This document shows, piece by piece, positions 32,418 through 45,592 of a DNA stretch of 64,000 nucleotides. Both the position numbers and the translations under genes were made by a program. Below the pieces are notes generated by a model. That model saw only the letters and a program-made list of their open reading frames with translations. It was not told the origin of the DNA and searched no databases. How positions within the stretch are numbered: position 1 is the stretch's first letter; every line of letters starts with the position of its first letter. Source of the DNA: Streptomyces sp. MMG1121 (GTDB lineage Bacteria > Actinomycetota > Actinomycetes > Streptomycetales > Streptomycetaceae); NCBI RefSeq assembly GCF_001280015.1, contig NZ_LGDV01000190.1:62001-126000 (forward strand), read 5' to 3'.

Positions 32418-34436
32418 GTGGCTGACGTACCTGCCGATCTTGCCGCAGTGTGGCCGCGAGTACTGGAGCAGCTCCTCGGCGAGGGCCGCGGACAGGGTGT
32501 CGAGGTGAAGGACGAGCACTGGATCCGGCGCTGCCAGCCGCTCGCGCTGGTGGCGGACACCGCTCTGCTCGCCGTACCGAACGAATTCGCGAAGAACGTA
32601 CTGGAGGGCCGTCTCGCACCGATCGTCAGCGAGACGCTGAGCCGCGAGTGCGGCCGGCCCATCCGCATCGCGATCACCGTGGACGACTCCGCGGGCGAGC
32701 CGCCGGTCCCCGCGCCCGCACAGCAACAGCAACAGACCAAGTCGCGCTACGAGGAGCCGGAGCTGCCGTCCGGGTCCTACGAGGGCTACGGCCGCCATCG
32801 CGCCACCGACCAGCCGCAGGCCCCCGAGCCGCAGCACCGCGGGGACCAGCACCGCGGGGACCAGCACCGCGCCGACCAGCACCGCGGGGACCAGCACCCC
32901 GTGGTCCGCCCCGCCTACCCCTCCGAGTTCCAGCGCCGCGAGCCGGGCACCTGGCCGCGGCCCGCGCAGGACGAGTACGGCTGGCAGCAGCCGCGGCTCG
33001 GCTTCCCGGATCGCGACCCGTACGCCTCGCCGTCGTCCCAGGACACCTACGGCTCCGGCCCGGACTCCTACGGGGCATCGTCCCAGGAATACCGCCATCA
33101 GGGCATGGACCGGCCGTCCTACGAGCAGCAGCGCGGCGAGTACGACAGCCCGCGCGGGGACTACGAACCCTCCCGCCCGGACTACGACTCCGGCCGCCCC
33201 GAATACGACTCCGGGCGTTCCGAGTACGACTCGTCCCGGACCGAGTACGACCAGCGCGACCCCGTCCGCCGGGAGCCGCCCGAGCAGCCGGCGGGCGGCG
33301 GCCCGGCACATCGCGGGGGCCACGGCCGCCCGGACGGGCCCGCGACCGGTGCCCCCGGCCCGCTGGCCGCACAGCCGGCGCCGGCGAGCGGTCCCGGTGA
33401 GCCGACGGCGCGGCTGAACCCGAAGTACCTCTTCGACACGTTCGTCATCGGCGCCTCCAACCGGTTCGCGCACGCGGCCGCGGTGGCCGTCGCCGAGGCG
33501 CCGGCGAAGGCGTACAACCCCCTGTTCATCTACGGGGAGTCGGGGCTCGGGAAGACGCATCTGCTGCACGCGATCGGGCACTACGCGCGCAGCCTCTATC
33601 CGGGCACGCGCGTGCGGTACGTCAGCTCGGAGGAGTTCACCAACGAGTTCATCAACTCCATCCGCGACGGCAAGGGCGACAGCTTCCGCAAGCGCTACCG
33701 CGAGATGGACATCCTGCTCGTCGACGACATCCAGTTCCTCGCGGACAAGGAGTCGACGCAGGAGGAGTTCTTCCACACCTTCAACACCCTCCACAACGCG
33801 AACAAGCAGATCGTGCTGTCCTCCGACCGGCCGCCCAAGCAGCTGGTCACGCTGGAGGACCGGCTGCGGAACCGTTTCGAGTGGGGGCTGATCACCGACG
33901 TCCAGCCGCCTGAGCTGGAGACGCGTATCGCGATCCTGCGCAAGAAGGCCGTGCAGGAGCAGCTCAACGCCCCGCCGGAGGTGCTGGAGTTCATCGCCTC
34001 GCGGATCTCGCGGAACATCCGGGAGCTGGAGGGCGCGCTGATCCGGGTGACCGCGTTCGCCTCGCTCAACCGGCAGCCGGTGGACCTGGGCCTGACCGAG
34101 ATCGTGCTGAAGGACCTGATCCCCGGTGGCGAGGACTCCGCCCCGGAGATCACGGCGACGGCGATCATGGGAGCGACCGCGGACTACTTCGGGCTGACGG
34201 TCGACGACCTGTGCGGCACCTCGCGCGGGCGCGCCCTGGTCACCGCCCGGCAGATCGCCATGTACCTGTGCCGTGAGCTGACCGACCTGTCGCTGCCGAA
34301 GATCGGCGCGCAGTTCGGCGGCCGCGACCACACGACCGTGATGCACGCCGACCGCAAGATCCGCGCGCTGATGGCCGAGCGGCGGTCGATCTACAACCAG
34401 GTCACCGAGCTGACCAACCGCATCAAGAACGGGTGA
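32418..34436 (+). CDS. dnaA: Chromosomal replication initiator protein DnaA
   Basis: 672 residues, GTG start. Domain I (1-85) begins [19 protein letters not shown]. Domain II (about 85-330) is hugely extended, acidic and tyrosine-rich, with a 15-bp tandem repeat encoding HRGDQ (32835-32894) and further repeats of DYDSGRP type. Domain III (AAA+, from about 331) carries Walker [10 protein letters not shown] (near 372) and Walker [11 protein letters not shown] (near 431). Domain IV has the DNA-binding signature [15 protein letters not shown] (near 635). E. coli DnaA has 467 residues; the excess lies almost wholly in domain II. It binds the DnaA boxes on either side of the gene. Confidence 0.98.
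   Translation: MADVPADLAAVWPRVLEQLLGEGRGQGVEVKDEHWIRRCQPLALVADTALLAVPNEFAKNVLEGRLAPIVSETLSRECGRPIRIAITVDDSAGEPPVPAPAQQQQQTKSRYEEPELPSGSYEGYGRHRATDQPQAPEPQHRGDQHRGDQHRADQHRGDQHPVVRPAYPSEFQRREPGTWPRPAQDEYGWQQPRLGFPDRDPYASPSSQDTYGSGPDSYGASSQEYRHQGMDRPSYEQQRGEYDSPRGDYEPSRPDYDSGRPEYDSGRSEYDSSRTEYDQRDPVRREPPEQPAGGGPAHRGGHGRPDGPATGAPGPLAAQPAPASGPGEPTARLNPKYLFDTFVIGASNRFAHAAAVAVAEAPAKAYNPLFIYGESGLGKTHLLHAIGHYARSLYPGTRVRYVSSEEFTNEFINSIRDGKGDSFRKRYREMDILLVDDIQFLADKESTQEEFFHTFNTLHNANKQIVLSSDRPPKQLVTLEDRLRNRFEWGLITDVQPPELETRIAILRKKAVQEQLNAPPEVLEFIASRISRNIRELEGALIRVTAFASLNRQPVDLGLTEIVLKDLIPGGEDSAPEITATAIMGATADYFGLTVDDLCGTSRGRALVTARQIAMYLCRELTDLSLPKIGAQFGGRDHTTVMHADRKIRALMAERRSIYNQVTELTNRIKNG
32835..32894 (+). 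repeat. 15-bp tandem repeat in dnaA domain II
   Basis: Four head-to-tail copies of caccgcggggaccag; the third reads caccgcgccgaccag. They encode [20 protein letters not shown] in the disordered linker and are in frame, so copy number may vary without breaking the gene. Confidence 0.9.
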
Positions 34437-35354
34437 CGTACGGCTGACGCCTGCCGTACGCCGACGTGAGGGCGCCTTCGGGATACGCATCCCGGGGGCG
34501 CCCTCGTGCGTTCGGGCGGGTGCGGCGCGGGGCACGAGCGGCGCTGTGGAGGAGCGCTCGCGGCCTGTGGAGTGTTGCCCGTCCGCCACCGAGTGTTCGA
34601 TTACGCGCCGGGTTACGGCCACTCTCCACAGATTCGCCGACTTTCTTCCGTCCACATCCTGGGGACTGCGGAGTTGTCCCAAACGGCGTCCACAGGGAGC
34701 CTGTTCATATGGGATCCGCCCAGCTCAGCCCCCTGTGGAATCGTGGACAAACGATCTCCACAGGCTGTGGACGAAGCGAAGATCCACAGGCTGTGCACGA
34801 AGTTGTCCACTGGCAACCCACAGGCTGGAGCCGGTTGTCCCCAGTGATCCCCAGCTTCTCCACATGGCTGTCCACTGTTCGGCAACGCGACGCACCCCGT
34901 CACCACGTCGAGTGAAAGCCGTCACACAAAGGTGCCGGGTTGGGGTGTGGGAAACGTGGGTAAACCTGGGGACACAGCTGGGGAGAACTGCCCTCTGGCT
35001 GTGGGCGAGGTGTGCAGAACTTTCTGTTCTCCACAGACCTGCCTGGTTGTCCACCGGCTCCACCCACAGGCCCGGTGGACAAAATTTCCGCTCTGAGCTG
35101 GGAAAACGTGGTTATCCACGGTATCCACAGGCCCTACTACTACTCCCGACTAGAGAGAGTCCGGGAATCGCTTTGAAGTGGGTCCTGTGCACAACTCGCG
35201 GTCTCGAGCCCGGCTGCCCCTCGGAGCGACTTGACCCCGACGGGCACCTACTGTCAGTGCCGTGCGTCAGACTGGTCCCCGGTGTCCTTCCCTCCGCAGT
35301 GGGCGGTGACACCGAGTCGGAGGACTCAGTAGCAACAGCAGGAGGCGGCTTACG
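34437..35354. other. oriC: Chromosomal replication origin oriC
   Basis: 918-bp gene-free spacer between dnaA and dnaN with many DnaA boxes on both strands (consensus TTGTCCACA). One-mismatch boxes are at 34742-34750, 34766-34774, 34803-34811, 34835-34843, 34856-34864, 35027-35035, 35047-35055, 35074-35082 and 35112-35120. Weaker ones are at 34648-34656, 34868-34876 and 35121-35129, with more degenerate copies between 34545 and 34790. The boxes form two groups (34740-34880 and 35020-35130) separated by about 150 bp. No box inside the spacer is a perfect nine of nine. The layout matches the Streptomyces oriC described as having about nineteen boxes. Confidence 0.95.
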
Positions 35355-36485
35355 GTGAAGATCCGGGTGGAACGCGACGTACTCGCGGAGGCAGTGGCGT
35401 GGGCGGCACGCAGCCTCCCGGCCCGTCCGCCGGCGCCTGTCCTCGCCGGCCTCCTCCTCAAGGCCGAGGACGGCCAGCTGAGCCTGTCGAGCTTCGACTA
35501 CGAGGTCTCCGCGCGTGTGTCCGTCGAGGCCGAGGTCGAGGAGGAGGGCACGGTCCTCGTCTCCGGCCGGCTGCTCGCCGACATCTCCCGTGCCCTCCCC
35601 AACCGGCCGGTGGAGATTTCCACAGACGGTGTACGGGCGACCGTGGTCTGTGGGTCCTCCCGGTTCACCCTGCACACACTGCCTGTGGAGGAGTACCCGG
35701 CGCTGCCGCAGATGCCGAACGCGACGGGCACCGTCCCCGGCGAGGTCTTCGCGGCCGCCGTGTCCCAGGTGGCCATCGCCGCAGGCCGGGACGACACGCT
35801 GCCCGTCCTCACCGGTGTGCGCATCGAGATCGAGGGCGACACGGTCACCCTGGCCTCCACCGACCGCTACCGCTTCGCGGTCCGTGAGTTCCTGTGGAAG
35901 CCGGAGAACCCGGAGGCGTCCGCGGTCGCCCTGGTCCCGGCCAAGACGCTCCTGGACACCGCCAAGTCGCTCGGCGCCGGTGACAGCGTCACGCTGGCGC
36001 TGTCCGGTTCGGGCGCGGGCGAGGGCCTGATCGGTTTCGAGGGCGCCGGGCGTCGTACGACCACGCGCCTGCTCGAGGGCGACCTGCCGAAGTACCGCAC
36101 GCTGTTCCCGACCGAGTTCAACACCGTCGCCGTGATCGAGACGGCGCCCTTCGTGGAGGCCGTCAAGCGTGTGGCGCTGGTGGCCGAGCGCAACACCCCG
36201 GTGCGGCTGAGCTTCGAGAAGGGCGTGCTGATCCTGGAGGCCGGCTCCAGCGACGACGCACAGGCTGTGGAAAGGGTCGACGCGCAGCTGGACGGCGACG
36301 ACATCTCGATCGCCTTCAACCCGACCTTCCTGCTGGACGGTCTGAGCGCGATCGACTCCCCGGTGGCCCAGCTGTCGTTCACGACGTCCACGAAGCCGGC
36401 GCTGCTCAGCGGGAAGCCGGCGCTGGACGCCGAGGCCGACGACGCGTACAAGTACCTGATCATGCCGGTGCGGCTGAGCGGCTGA
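35355..36485 (+). CDS. dnaN: DNA polymerase III beta subunit (sliding clamp)
   Basis: 376 residues, GTG start after aggaggcggcttacg. Begins MKIRVERDVLAEAVAWAARSLPARPPAPVLAGLLL. Three clamp domains of about 120 residues each are discernible. The C-terminal motif YKYLIMPVRLSG parallels the YxxMPMRL end of beta clamps, part of the partner-binding pocket. The ring tethers DNA polymerase III and other repair partners to DNA. It is followed by a perfect DnaA box and a long hairpin. Confidence 0.98.
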   Translation: MKIRVERDVLAEAVAWAARSLPARPPAPVLAGLLLKAEDGQLSLSSFDYEVSARVSVEAEVEEEGTVLVSGRLLADISRALPNRPVEISTDGVRATVVCGSSRFTLHTLPVEEYPALPQMPNATGTVPGEVFAAAVSQVAIAAGRDDTLPVLTGVRIEIEGDTVTLASTDRYRFAVREFLWKPENPEASAVALVPAKTLLDTAKSLGAGDSVTLALSGSGAGEGLIGFEGAGRRTTTRLLEGDLPKYRTLFPTEFNTVAVIETAPFVEAVKRVALVAERNTPVRLSFEKGVLILEAGSSDDAQAVERVDAQLDGDDISIAFNPTFLLDGLSAIDSPVAQLSFTTSTKPALLSGKPALDAEADDAYKYLIMPVRLSG

Positions 36486-36487
36486 CG

Positions 36488-36496
36488 TTGTCCACA
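36488..36496 (+). promoter_or_regulatory. Perfect-consensus DnaA box after dnaN
   Basis: TTGTCCACA, nine of nine, starting 3 bp after the dnaN stop and about 1.1 kb outside the oriC spacer. It is the only perfect copy I found near the origin. It directly abuts the terminator hairpin. Confidence 0.7.
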
Positions 36497-36502
36497 GCTG
36501 TG

Positions 36503-36540
36503 CACAGTGCCGGGCGCCCCTGTGGGTGCCCGGCACTGTG
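36503..36540 (+). terminator. Strong hairpin terminator after dnaN
   Basis: Arms 36503-36519 and 36524-36540 form 17 pairs (one G-T) around a 4-base loop, 18 bp after the dnaN stop. No U tract. Confidence 0.75.
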
Positions 36541-36684
36541 GCTCGGCGGGCGGTGGGCCGTGGCTACCCGAGTTTCCGCAGGTGAGCGCGTATGCCCACA
36601 GCTGTGCACGAGGGGTCGGGGCTAGGCTCGGAACGGGTACGCAGGTGCCCCTCACGCCACACAGCAACCGAAGGAACACAACTG

Positions 36685-37560
36685 ATGGAGCTCGGTCTCG
36701 TCGGCCTCGGCAAGATGGGCGGCAACATGCGCGAGCGGATCCGCCGCGCGGGCCACACCGTCCTCGGATACGACCGCAACGCGGACCTCGCGGATGTCCA
36801 CAGCCTGGAAGAGCTTGTGGGCAAGCTCAGCGGCCCGCGCGTGGTCTGGGTGATGGTCCCGGCCGGCGAGCCCACCCAGTCGACCATCGACCAGCTCGCC
36901 GAGCTGCTGGAGCCGGGCGACGTGGTCGTGGACGGCGGCAACTCCCGCTGGACGGACGACGAGAAGCACGCCGAGGAGCTGGCGGCCAAGGGCATAGGCT
37001 TCGTCGACTGCGGTGTCTCCGGCGGCGTCTGGGGCCTGGAGAACGGCTATGCCCTGATGTACGGCGGTGACGCCGAGAACGTCGCCAAGGTGCAGCCGGT
37101 CTTCGACGCACTCAAGCCCGAGGGCGACTTCGGTTCGGTGCACGCCGGCAAGGTCGGCGCGGGCCACTTCGCGAAGATGGTCCACAACGGCATCGAGTAC
37201 GCGATGATGCAGGCCTACGCCGAGGGCTGGGAGCTGCTGGAGAAGGTCGACTCCGTCACGGACGTCCGTGAGGTCTTCCGCTCCTGGCAGGAGGGCACGG
37301 TCATCCGTTCCTGGCTGCTGGACCTCGCGGTGAACGCCCTCGACGAGGACGAGCACCTTCAGGGCCTGCGCGGTTATGCACAGGACTCCGGTGAGGGACG
37401 CTGGACTGTGGAGGCCGCGATCGACAACGCGGTGCCGCTGCCCGCGATCACCGCGTCGCTGTTCGCCCGGTTCGCCTCCCGCCAGGAGGACTCGCCGCAG
37501 ATGAAGATGATCGCCGCGCTGCGCAACCAGTTCGGCGGCCACGCCGTAACGAAGAAGTAG
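36685..37560 (+). CDS. gnd: 6-phosphogluconate dehydrogenase, decarboxylating (short form)
   Basis: 291 residues from the ATG at 36685 (RBS gaaggaa), the length of the short, NAD-preferring GndA/YqeC-type enzymes, against about 470 for the classical form. NAD-binding motif [19 protein letters not shown], then [35 protein letters not shown]. Catalytic segments [23 protein letters not shown] and [26 protein letters not shown] (Lys and Asn of the active site). It oxidises 6-phosphogluconate to ribulose-5-phosphate. Its place between dnaN and recF is a known feature of Streptomyces origins. Confidence 0.95.
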   Translation: MELGLVGLGKMGGNMRERIRRAGHTVLGYDRNADLADVHSLEELVGKLSGPRVVWVMVPAGEPTQSTIDQLAELLEPGDVVVDGGNSRWTDDEKHAEELAAKGIGFVDCGVSGGVWGLENGYALMYGGDAENVAKVQPVFDALKPEGDFGSVHAGKVGAGHFAKMVHNGIEYAMMQAYAEGWELLEKVDSVTDVREVFRSWQEGTVIRSWLLDLAVNALDEDEHLQGLRGYAQDSGEGRWTVEAAIDNAVPLPAITASLFARFASRQEDSPQMKMIAALRNQFGGHAVTKK

Positions 37561-37604
37561 GCCTCCGGCAGGCCGGAGAGAAACAGGGAGTCGGCGAAAC
37601 GACC

Positions 37605-38729
37605 ATGCACGTCACGCATCTTTCGCTGGCCGATTTCCGCTCGTACGCCCGGGCCGAGGTTCCGCTCGACCCGGGCGTCACCGCCTTCGTCGGCCCCAAC
37701 GGGCAGGGCAAGACCAATCTGGTCGAGGCGGTCGGCTATCTGGCCACCCTGGGCAGTCACCGGGTGGCCTCCGACGCGCCCCTGGTCCGCATGGGCGCCG
37801 ACCGGGCGGTCATCCGGGCGCAGGTGCGCCAGGGCGAGCGGCAGCAGCTGATCGAACTGGAGCTGAACCCCGGCAGGGCCAACCGCGCCCGGATCAACCG
37901 GTCCTCGCAGGTCAGGCCGAGGGATGTGCTGGGGATCGTACGGACTGTGCTGTTCGCGCCCGAGGATCTCGCCCTGGTGAAGGGGGATCCCGGGGAGCGG
38001 CGGCGGTTTCTCGACGAGCTGATCACCGCGCGGTCGCCGCGCATGGCCGGTGTGCGTGCCGACTACGAGCGGGTGCTCAAGCAGCGCAACACGTTGCTCA
38101 AGACGGCTGCCCTTGCCCGGCGGCACGGCGGACGGACGGGGGCGGACCTGTCCACGCTCGACGTGTGGGACCAGCACCTCGCGCGCGCGGGTGCCGAGCT
38201 GCTCGCCCAGCGGCTGGACCTGATCGCCGCGCTGCAGCCGCTGGCGGACAAGGCGTACGAGCAGCTGGCCCCCGGAGGCGGGCCGCTGGCACTGGAGTAC
38301 CGGCCGTCCGCGCCCGGCGAGGCGCACACGCGCGAGGATCTCTGCACCCAGCTGATGGCGGCGCTCGCCGAGGCGCGCAAGCAGGAGATCGAGCGCGGGG
38401 TGACCCTGGTGGGACCGCACCGGGACGATCTCGTCCTCAAGCTCGGTCAGCTGCCCGCCAAGGGGTACGCCTCGCACGGCGAGTCCTGGTCCTACGCCCT
38501 CGCCCTGCGCCTGGCCTCCTACGACCTGCTGCGTGCCGAGGGCAACGAGCCGGTGCTGGTCCTGGACGACGTCTTCGCCGAGCTGGACGCGCGCCGCCGT
38601 GAGCGGCTGGCCGAGCTGGTCGCCCCCGGCGAGCAGGTGCTGGTCACCGCCGCCGTGGACGACGACGTACCGGATGTGCTGGCCGGTGCGCGGTACGCGG
38701 TGTCCGGCGGGGAGGTGGAGCGCGTATGA
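37605..38729 (+). CDS. recF: DNA replication and repair protein RecF
   Basis: 374 residues. Starts [21 protein letters not shown]. Walker A is [25 protein letters not shown] (about residues 30-54). The signature and Walker B region is near the end: [23 protein letters not shown] and [20 protein letters not shown]. RecF loads RecA at gapped DNA together with RecO and RecR. It overlaps the next gene by 4 bp (ATGA), so the two are translationally coupled. Confidence 0.97.
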   Translation: MHVTHLSLADFRSYARAEVPLDPGVTAFVGPNGQGKTNLVEAVGYLATLGSHRVASDAPLVRMGADRAVIRAQVRQGERQQLIELELNPGRANRARINRSSQVRPRDVLGIVRTVLFAPEDLALVKGDPGERRRFLDELITARSPRMAGVRADYERVLKQRNTLLKTAALARRHGGRTGADLSTLDVWDQHLARAGAELLAQRLDLIAALQPLADKAYEQLAPGGGPLALEYRPSAPGEAHTREDLCTQLMAALAEARKQEIERGVTLVGPHRDDLVLKLGQLPAKGYASHGESWSYALALRLASYDLLRAEGNEPVLVLDDVFAELDARRRERLAELVAPGEQVLVTAAVDDDVPDVLAGARYAVSGGEVERV

Positions 38730-39265
38730 GCACGGGCGAGCCCACCCCCGACAAGAACAAGCAGGAACCGTCCGGTGTCGACCTCGCGCGCGTGGCGTTG
38801 CGCGCGGCGAAGGAGCAGGCACGCGCGCGTGGCGAGGCGGCGCGGCAGAAGAAGCAGGCACGGCGCGGCGGCGGGCTGCGCTCCGGGGCGCGTGCCGACG
38901 GCCGTGACCCGATGGCGCTGGGTGCCGCGATCAACCGGCTGCTGACCGAGCGCGGCTGGGAGACCCCGGCGGCGGTGGGCGGTGTGATGGGCCGCTGGCC
39001 GCAGATCGTCGGCGAGGACCTGGCCAAGCACTGTGTGCCGCAGCGCTACGACGAGGACGAGCGTGTGCTGACCGTGCAGTGCGATTCGACGGCGTGGGCG
39101 ACCCAGCTGCGCCACCTCGCGCCCACGCTGGTCGCCCGTCTCAACGATGACCTGGGGCATGGCACCGTGCGGATGCTCAAAGTGCTCAATCCGGGCGGTC
39201 CGCCCCGCCGCTACGGGCCGCTGCGGGCTCCGGGGAGCAGCGGACCCGGCGATACGTACGGGTGA
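38726..39265 (+). CDS. DUF721 (DciA-like) protein
   Basis: 179 residues. The N-terminal 50 residues are basic and Ala-rich ([23 protein letters not shown]). The DUF721 domain spans about residues 55-150: [71 protein letters not shown] when read along the chain (given here in outline). DUF721 includes DciA, the ancestral loader of the replicative helicase in bacteria without DnaC. A role in DnaB loading is therefore plausible and fits the position between recF and gyrB. It is coupled to recF by a 4-bp overlap. Confidence 0.9.
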   Translation: MSTGEPTPDKNKQEPSGVDLARVALRAAKEQARARGEAARQKKQARRGGGLRSGARADGRDPMALGAAINRLLTERGWETPAAVGGVMGRWPQIVGEDLAKHCVPQRYDEDERVLTVQCDSTAWATQLRHLAPTLVARLNDDLGHGTVRMLKVLNPGGPPRRYGPLRAPGSSGPGDTYG

Positions 39266-41698
<2,433 letters not shown>

Positions 41699-41740
41699 GT
41701 CGGTCTCAGCTGACCGCACCAGAAAGGATCTTCACCAGCA

Positions 41741-44338
41741 ATGGCCGACGAGAACACTCCGCAAAACCCTGACACCGAGGGCGGCGAGATCGTCATGCGC
41801 GTCGAGCCCGTCGGGCTCGAGACGGAGATGCAGCGCTCGTATCTCGACTACGCGATGTCCGTCATCGTCTCGCGTGCGCTGCCCGACGTCCGGGACGGTC
41901 TCAAGCCCGTCCACCGGCGCGTGCTGTACGCGATGTACGACGGCGGCTACCGCCCCGAGCGCGGCTTCTACAAGTGCGCGCGCGTGGTCGGCGACGTCAT
42001 GGGCAACTACCACCCGCACGGCGACTCCTCCATTTACGACGCGTTGGTGCGCCTCGCCCAGCCGTGGTCGATGCGGATGCCGCTGGTGGACTCCAACGGC
42101 AACTTCGGCTCTCCGGGCAACGACCCGGCGGCCGCCATGCGCTACACCGAGTGCAAGATGGCGCCGCTGTCGATGGAGATGGTCCGCGACATCGACGAGG
42201 AGACCGTCGACTTCACGGACAACTACGACGGCCGCTCCCAGGAGCCGACCGTCCTGCCCTCCCGTTTCCCGAACCTGCTGATCAACGGCTCGGCCGGTAT
42301 CGCGGTCGGTATGGCGACCAACATCCCGCCGCACAACCTGCGCGAGGTCGCGGCCGGTGCCCAGTGGTACCTGGAGAACCCGGAGGCCTCGCACGAGGAG
42401 CTGCTGGACGCGCTCATCGAGCGCATCAAGGGCCCGGACTTCCCGACCGGCGCGCTGGTGGTGGGCCGCAAGGGCATCGAGGAGGCGTACCGCACCGGGC
42501 GCGGCTCGATCACGATGCGCGCGGTGGTCGAGGTCGAGGAGATCCAGGGCCGCCAGTGCCTGGTCGTGACCGAGCTGCCGTACCAGGTCAACCCGGACAA
42601 CCTGGCGCAGAAGATCGCCGACCTGGTGAAGGACGGCAAGATCGGCGGCATCGCTGACGTCCGTGACGAGACGTCGTCGCGCACGGGCCAGCGTCTCGTC
42701 ATCGTCCTCAAGCGGGACGCGGTCGCCAAGGTCGTGCTGAACAACCTGTACAAGCACACGGACCTGCAGACGAACTTCGGTGCCAACATGCTGGCGCTGG
42801 TCGACGGTGTGCCGCGCACGCTGTCCCTGGACGCGTTCATCCGGCACTGGGTGACGCACCAGATCGAGGTCGTCGTCCGCCGGACCCGCTTCCGGCTGCG
42901 CAAGGCCGAGGAGCGCGCGCACATCCTGCGCGGTCTGCTGAAGGCCCTGGACGCCATCGACGAGGTCATCGCGCTGATCCGGCGCAGCGACACCGTCGAG
43001 ATCGCCCGCAGCGGCCTGATGGGCCTGCTGGAGATCGACGAGATCCAGGCCAACGCGATCCTCGAGATGCAGCTGCGGCGCCTGGCGGCCCTGGAGCGGC
43101 AGAAGATCGTCCAGGAGCACGACGAACTCCAGGCGAAGATCACCGAGTACAACGCGATCCTCGCCTCCCCGCTCCGCCAGCGCGGGATCGTCAGCGAGGA
43201 GCTGGCCGCGATCGTCGAGAAGTACGGCGACGACCGCAAGACCATGCTGGTGCCCTACGACGGCGACATGTCCATCGAGGACCTGATCGCCGAGGAGGAC
43301 ATCGTCGTCACGGTCTCGCGCGGCGGCTACGTCAAGCGGACGAAGACGGACGACTACCGGGCGCAGAAGCGCGGCGGCAAGGGCGTGCGCGGTACGAAGC
43401 TGAAGGAAGACGACATCGTCGACCACTTCTTCGTCTCCACCACGCACCACTGGCTGCTGTTCTTCACCAACAAGGGCCGGGTGTACCGGGCGAAGGCGTA
43501 CGAGCTGCCCGAGGCCGGCCGGGACGCGCGCGGCCAGCACGTGGCGAACCTGCTCGCCTTCCAGCCGGACGAGGCGATCGCCGAGATCCTCGCCATCCGC
43601 GACTACGAGGCGGCGCCGTACCTGGTGCTGGCCACGAAGTCCGGTCTGGTCAAGAAGACGCCTCTGAAGGATTACGATTCGCCTCGCTCCGGCGGTGTCA
43701 TCGCGATCAACCTGCGTGAGCGCGAGGGCGGTTCGGACGACGAGCTGATCGGTGCCGAGCTGGTCTCGGCCGACGACGATCTCCTTCTGATCAGCAAGAA
43801 GGCCCAGTCCATCCGGTTCACCGCCTCGGACGACTCCCTGCGCCCCATGGGCCGCGCCACCTCCGGTGTGAAGGGCATGAGTTTCCGCGAGGGCGATGAA
43901 CTTCTGTCGATGAATGTTGTTCGGCCCGGTACGTTCGTGTTCACTGCCACCGACGGTGGGTACGCGAAGCGGACCGGCGTCGACGAGTACCGCGTCCAGG
44001 GTCGCGGTGGCCTCGGCATCAAGGCCGCCAAGATCGTGGAGGACCGCGGGTCGCTCGTGGGCGCGCTGATCGTCGAGGAGAGCGACGAGATCCTCGCGAT
44101 CAGCCTCTCCGGCGGTGTGATTCGTACGCGAGTCAGCGAGGTCAGGGAGACGGGCCGTGACACCATGGGCGTCCAACTGATCAACCTGGGCAAGCGCGAT
44201 GCCGTGGTCGGTATCGCACGTAACGCCGAGGCCGGGCGCGAGGCGGAGGAGGTCGACGGCGAGGACGTCGTCGACGAGACCGCCGAGGGCGTCGAGGCCG
44301 CCGGCACGGACGAGGGTGAGGCGCCCTCGGCCGAGTAG
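41741..44338 (+). CDS. gyrA: DNA gyrase subunit A
   Basis: 865 residues, ATG after gaaaggatcttcaccagca. Winged-helix/breakage domain with the catalytic tyrosine in [10 protein letters not shown] (about residue 133) and the quinolone-determining region [24 protein letters not shown], which has the susceptible-type Ser and Asp. The C-terminal beta-pinwheel contains the GyrA box as QKRGGKG (about residue 545), needed for DNA wrapping. An acidic tail ([27 protein letters not shown]) ends the protein. It is the second gene of gyrBA. Confidence 0.98.
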   Translation: MADENTPQNPDTEGGEIVMRVEPVGLETEMQRSYLDYAMSVIVSRALPDVRDGLKPVHRRVLYAMYDGGYRPERGFYKCARVVGDVMGNYHPHGDSSIYDALVRLAQPWSMRMPLVDSNGNFGSPGNDPAAAMRYTECKMAPLSMEMVRDIDEETVDFTDNYDGRSQEPTVLPSRFPNLLINGSAGIAVGMATNIPPHNLREVAAGAQWYLENPEASHEELLDALIERIKGPDFPTGALVVGRKGIEEAYRTGRGSITMRAVVEVEEIQGRQCLVVTELPYQVNPDNLAQKIADLVKDGKIGGIADVRDETSSRTGQRLVIVLKRDAVAKVVLNNLYKHTDLQTNFGANMLALVDGVPRTLSLDAFIRHWVTHQIEVVVRRTRFRLRKAEERAHILRGLLKALDAIDEVIALIRRSDTVEIARSGLMGLLEIDEIQANAILEMQLRRLAALERQKIVQEHDELQAKITEYNAILASPLRQRGIVSEELAAIVEKYGDDRKTMLVPYDGDMSIEDLIAEEDIVVTVSRGGYVKRTKTDDYRAQKRGGKGVRGTKLKEDDIVDHFFVSTTHHWLLFFTNKGRVYRAKAYELPEAGRDARGQHVANLLAFQPDEAIAEILAIRDYEAAPYLVLATKSGLVKKTPLKDYDSPRSGGVIAINLREREGGSDDELIGAELVSADDDLLLISKKAQSIRFTASDDSLRPMGRATSGVKGMSFREGDELLSMNVVRPGTFVFTATDGGYAKRTGVDEYRVQGRGGLGIKAAKIVEDRGSLVGALIVEESDEILAISLSGGVIRTRVSEVRETGRDTMGVQLINLGKRDAVVGIARNAEAGREAEEVDGEDVVDETAEGVEAAGTDEGEAPSAE

Positions 44339-44356
44339 CACGAGGAGTGAGTCATC

Positions 44357-45082
44357 GTGAGCGGAGCCACGGGCGCCGGATCGGCCGGTACCTCCAGGGG
44401 TACGGAAAGGGACGGCGGCGGCCGTGGCTCCGCCGCGCGTGCGGGGCGTGTCAGCGACCCGCACACGACCAACCTGAAGCCGGTGAAGGTGTCCGAGAAG
44501 GGCTCCTCCGGCGCGTCTGCACCCCAGGGGGGAACTGTGACGGACACCCGAGGCCCGGTCCAGGCCGGCGAGGCGCAGGCGTCGTCGCCGCTGCCCGGTG
44601 AGCGGCGCCCCGAGCAGCCCGCCGGGCCGTACCACCCGCCGCAGGCCTACCCCGCGCAGGAGGCCGCCGGTGCCGTGCGCCGGCCGCGCACCGGTGTGCG
44701 GACGGCGCCCCGCACCCGCAAGGCGCGGCTGCGGGTGGCCAAGGCCGACCCGTGGTCGGTGATGAAGGTCAGCTTCCTGCTCTCCATCGCGCTCGGCATC
44801 TGCACGATCGTCGCCTCGGCGGTGCTGTGGATGGTCATGGACGCGATGGGCGTCTTCTCGACGGTGGGCGGCACGATCTCGGAGGCGACCGGTTCGAACG
44901 AGGCGAACGGCTTCGATCTCCAGTCGTTCCTGTCCCTCCCCCACGTCCTGATGTTCACGACGATCATCGCGGTCATCGACGTGGTCCTCGCCACGGCCCT
45001 GGCGACGCTCGGCGCGTTCATCTACAACCTCTCCGCGGGCTTCGTGGGCGGCATCGAGCTGACCCTGGCCGAGGACGAGTGA
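44357..45082 (+). CDS. DUF3566 membrane protein
   Basis: 241 residues, GTG start 18 bp after gyrA (RBS gaggagtgag). The first 130 residues are disordered (Gly/Ser/Pro-rich). The DUF3566 domain spans about 135-238 with two membrane helices: VSFLLSIALGICTIVASAVLWMVMDAMGVFS and VLMFTTIIAVIDVVLATALATLGAFIYNL. The family is actinobacterial and always close to gyrA, but its function is unknown. Likely co-transcribed with gyrBA. tRNA-Ile follows. Confidence 0.92.
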   Translation: MSGATGAGSAGTSRGTERDGGGRGSAARAGRVSDPHTTNLKPVKVSEKGSSGASAPQGGTVTDTRGPVQAGEAQASSPLPGERRPEQPAGPYHPPQAYPAQEAAGAVRRPRTGVRTAPRTRKARLRVAKADPWSVMKVSFLLSIALGICTIVASAVLWMVMDAMGVFSTVGGTISEATGSNEANGFDLQSFLSLPHVLMFTTIIAVIDVVLATALATLGAFIYNLSAGFVGGIELTLAEDE

Positions 45083-45194
45083 CCGCCCGCGGGTCCCTGA
45101 CCTGATGGTCCCCGGACAACCGATTTTGGGACTGACGTGGTCGTGCGCTAATCTTCAGGAGTCAGCGCGCGGGACACATACCGCAGAGCGCGGC

Positions 45195-45271
45195 GGGGCT
45201 ATAGCTCAGTTGGTTAGAGCGCATCCCTGATAAGGATGAGGCCACAGGTTCAAATCCTGTTAGCCCCACCA
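45195..45271 (+). tRNA. tRNA-Ile (GAT anticodon), CCA encoded
   Basis: 77 bases with acceptor stem GGGGCTA / TAGCCCC, D-arm with AGCTCAGTTGGTTAGAGC, anticodon loop CTGATAA (GAT), T-arm ending GGTTCAAATCC, then A and an encoded CCA (45269-45271). Follows the DUF3566 gene, as in other actinomycetes. Confidence 0.97.
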
Positions 45272-45275
45272 GCGA

Positions 45276-45309
45276 AAAGACCCCCAACCGATCATGGTTG
45301 GGGGTCTTT
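45276..45309 (+). terminator. Terminator after tRNA-Ile
   Basis: Perfect 14-bp arms (45276-45289 and 45296-45309) with a 6-base loop, beginning with aaa and ending with ttt, so it works as a symmetrical intrinsic terminator. The following 45310-45583 shows no gene. Confidence 0.9.
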
Positions 45310-45592
45310 GACGTCCACGGCTCACATCAACGGCCGTGAGTAGCGATGATCAGTCGATGAGTGGGTCTTCCAGGACTTCGGCGAGCATCCCGACAGCGGG
45401 TAGCAGACATCTCGATCGTCACACGGATATGCCCCGAACGCGCGCGATGCCAGAAGCCCCTGCCGGCTGGCGACGAGGGGGCCCGTTCCGCCCCGTGCCC
45501 GGTCACTGACATCAACCGCCCACAGCTTCTTCGTTCACCGGGCTCACGCGAAGGTCTCGTCCTGGAATCCCCCCGCCCCTACTGTGCGCGGC

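Noticed and set aside
41732..44944. Minus-strand open frame of 1070 codons opposite gyrA
   Set aside because: Antisense shadow of gyrA with biased third positions; no RBS or homology.
45310..45583. Possible integrated element attachment site after tRNA-Ile
   Set aside because: No second copy of the tRNA 3' end and no integrase gene are seen in the window.
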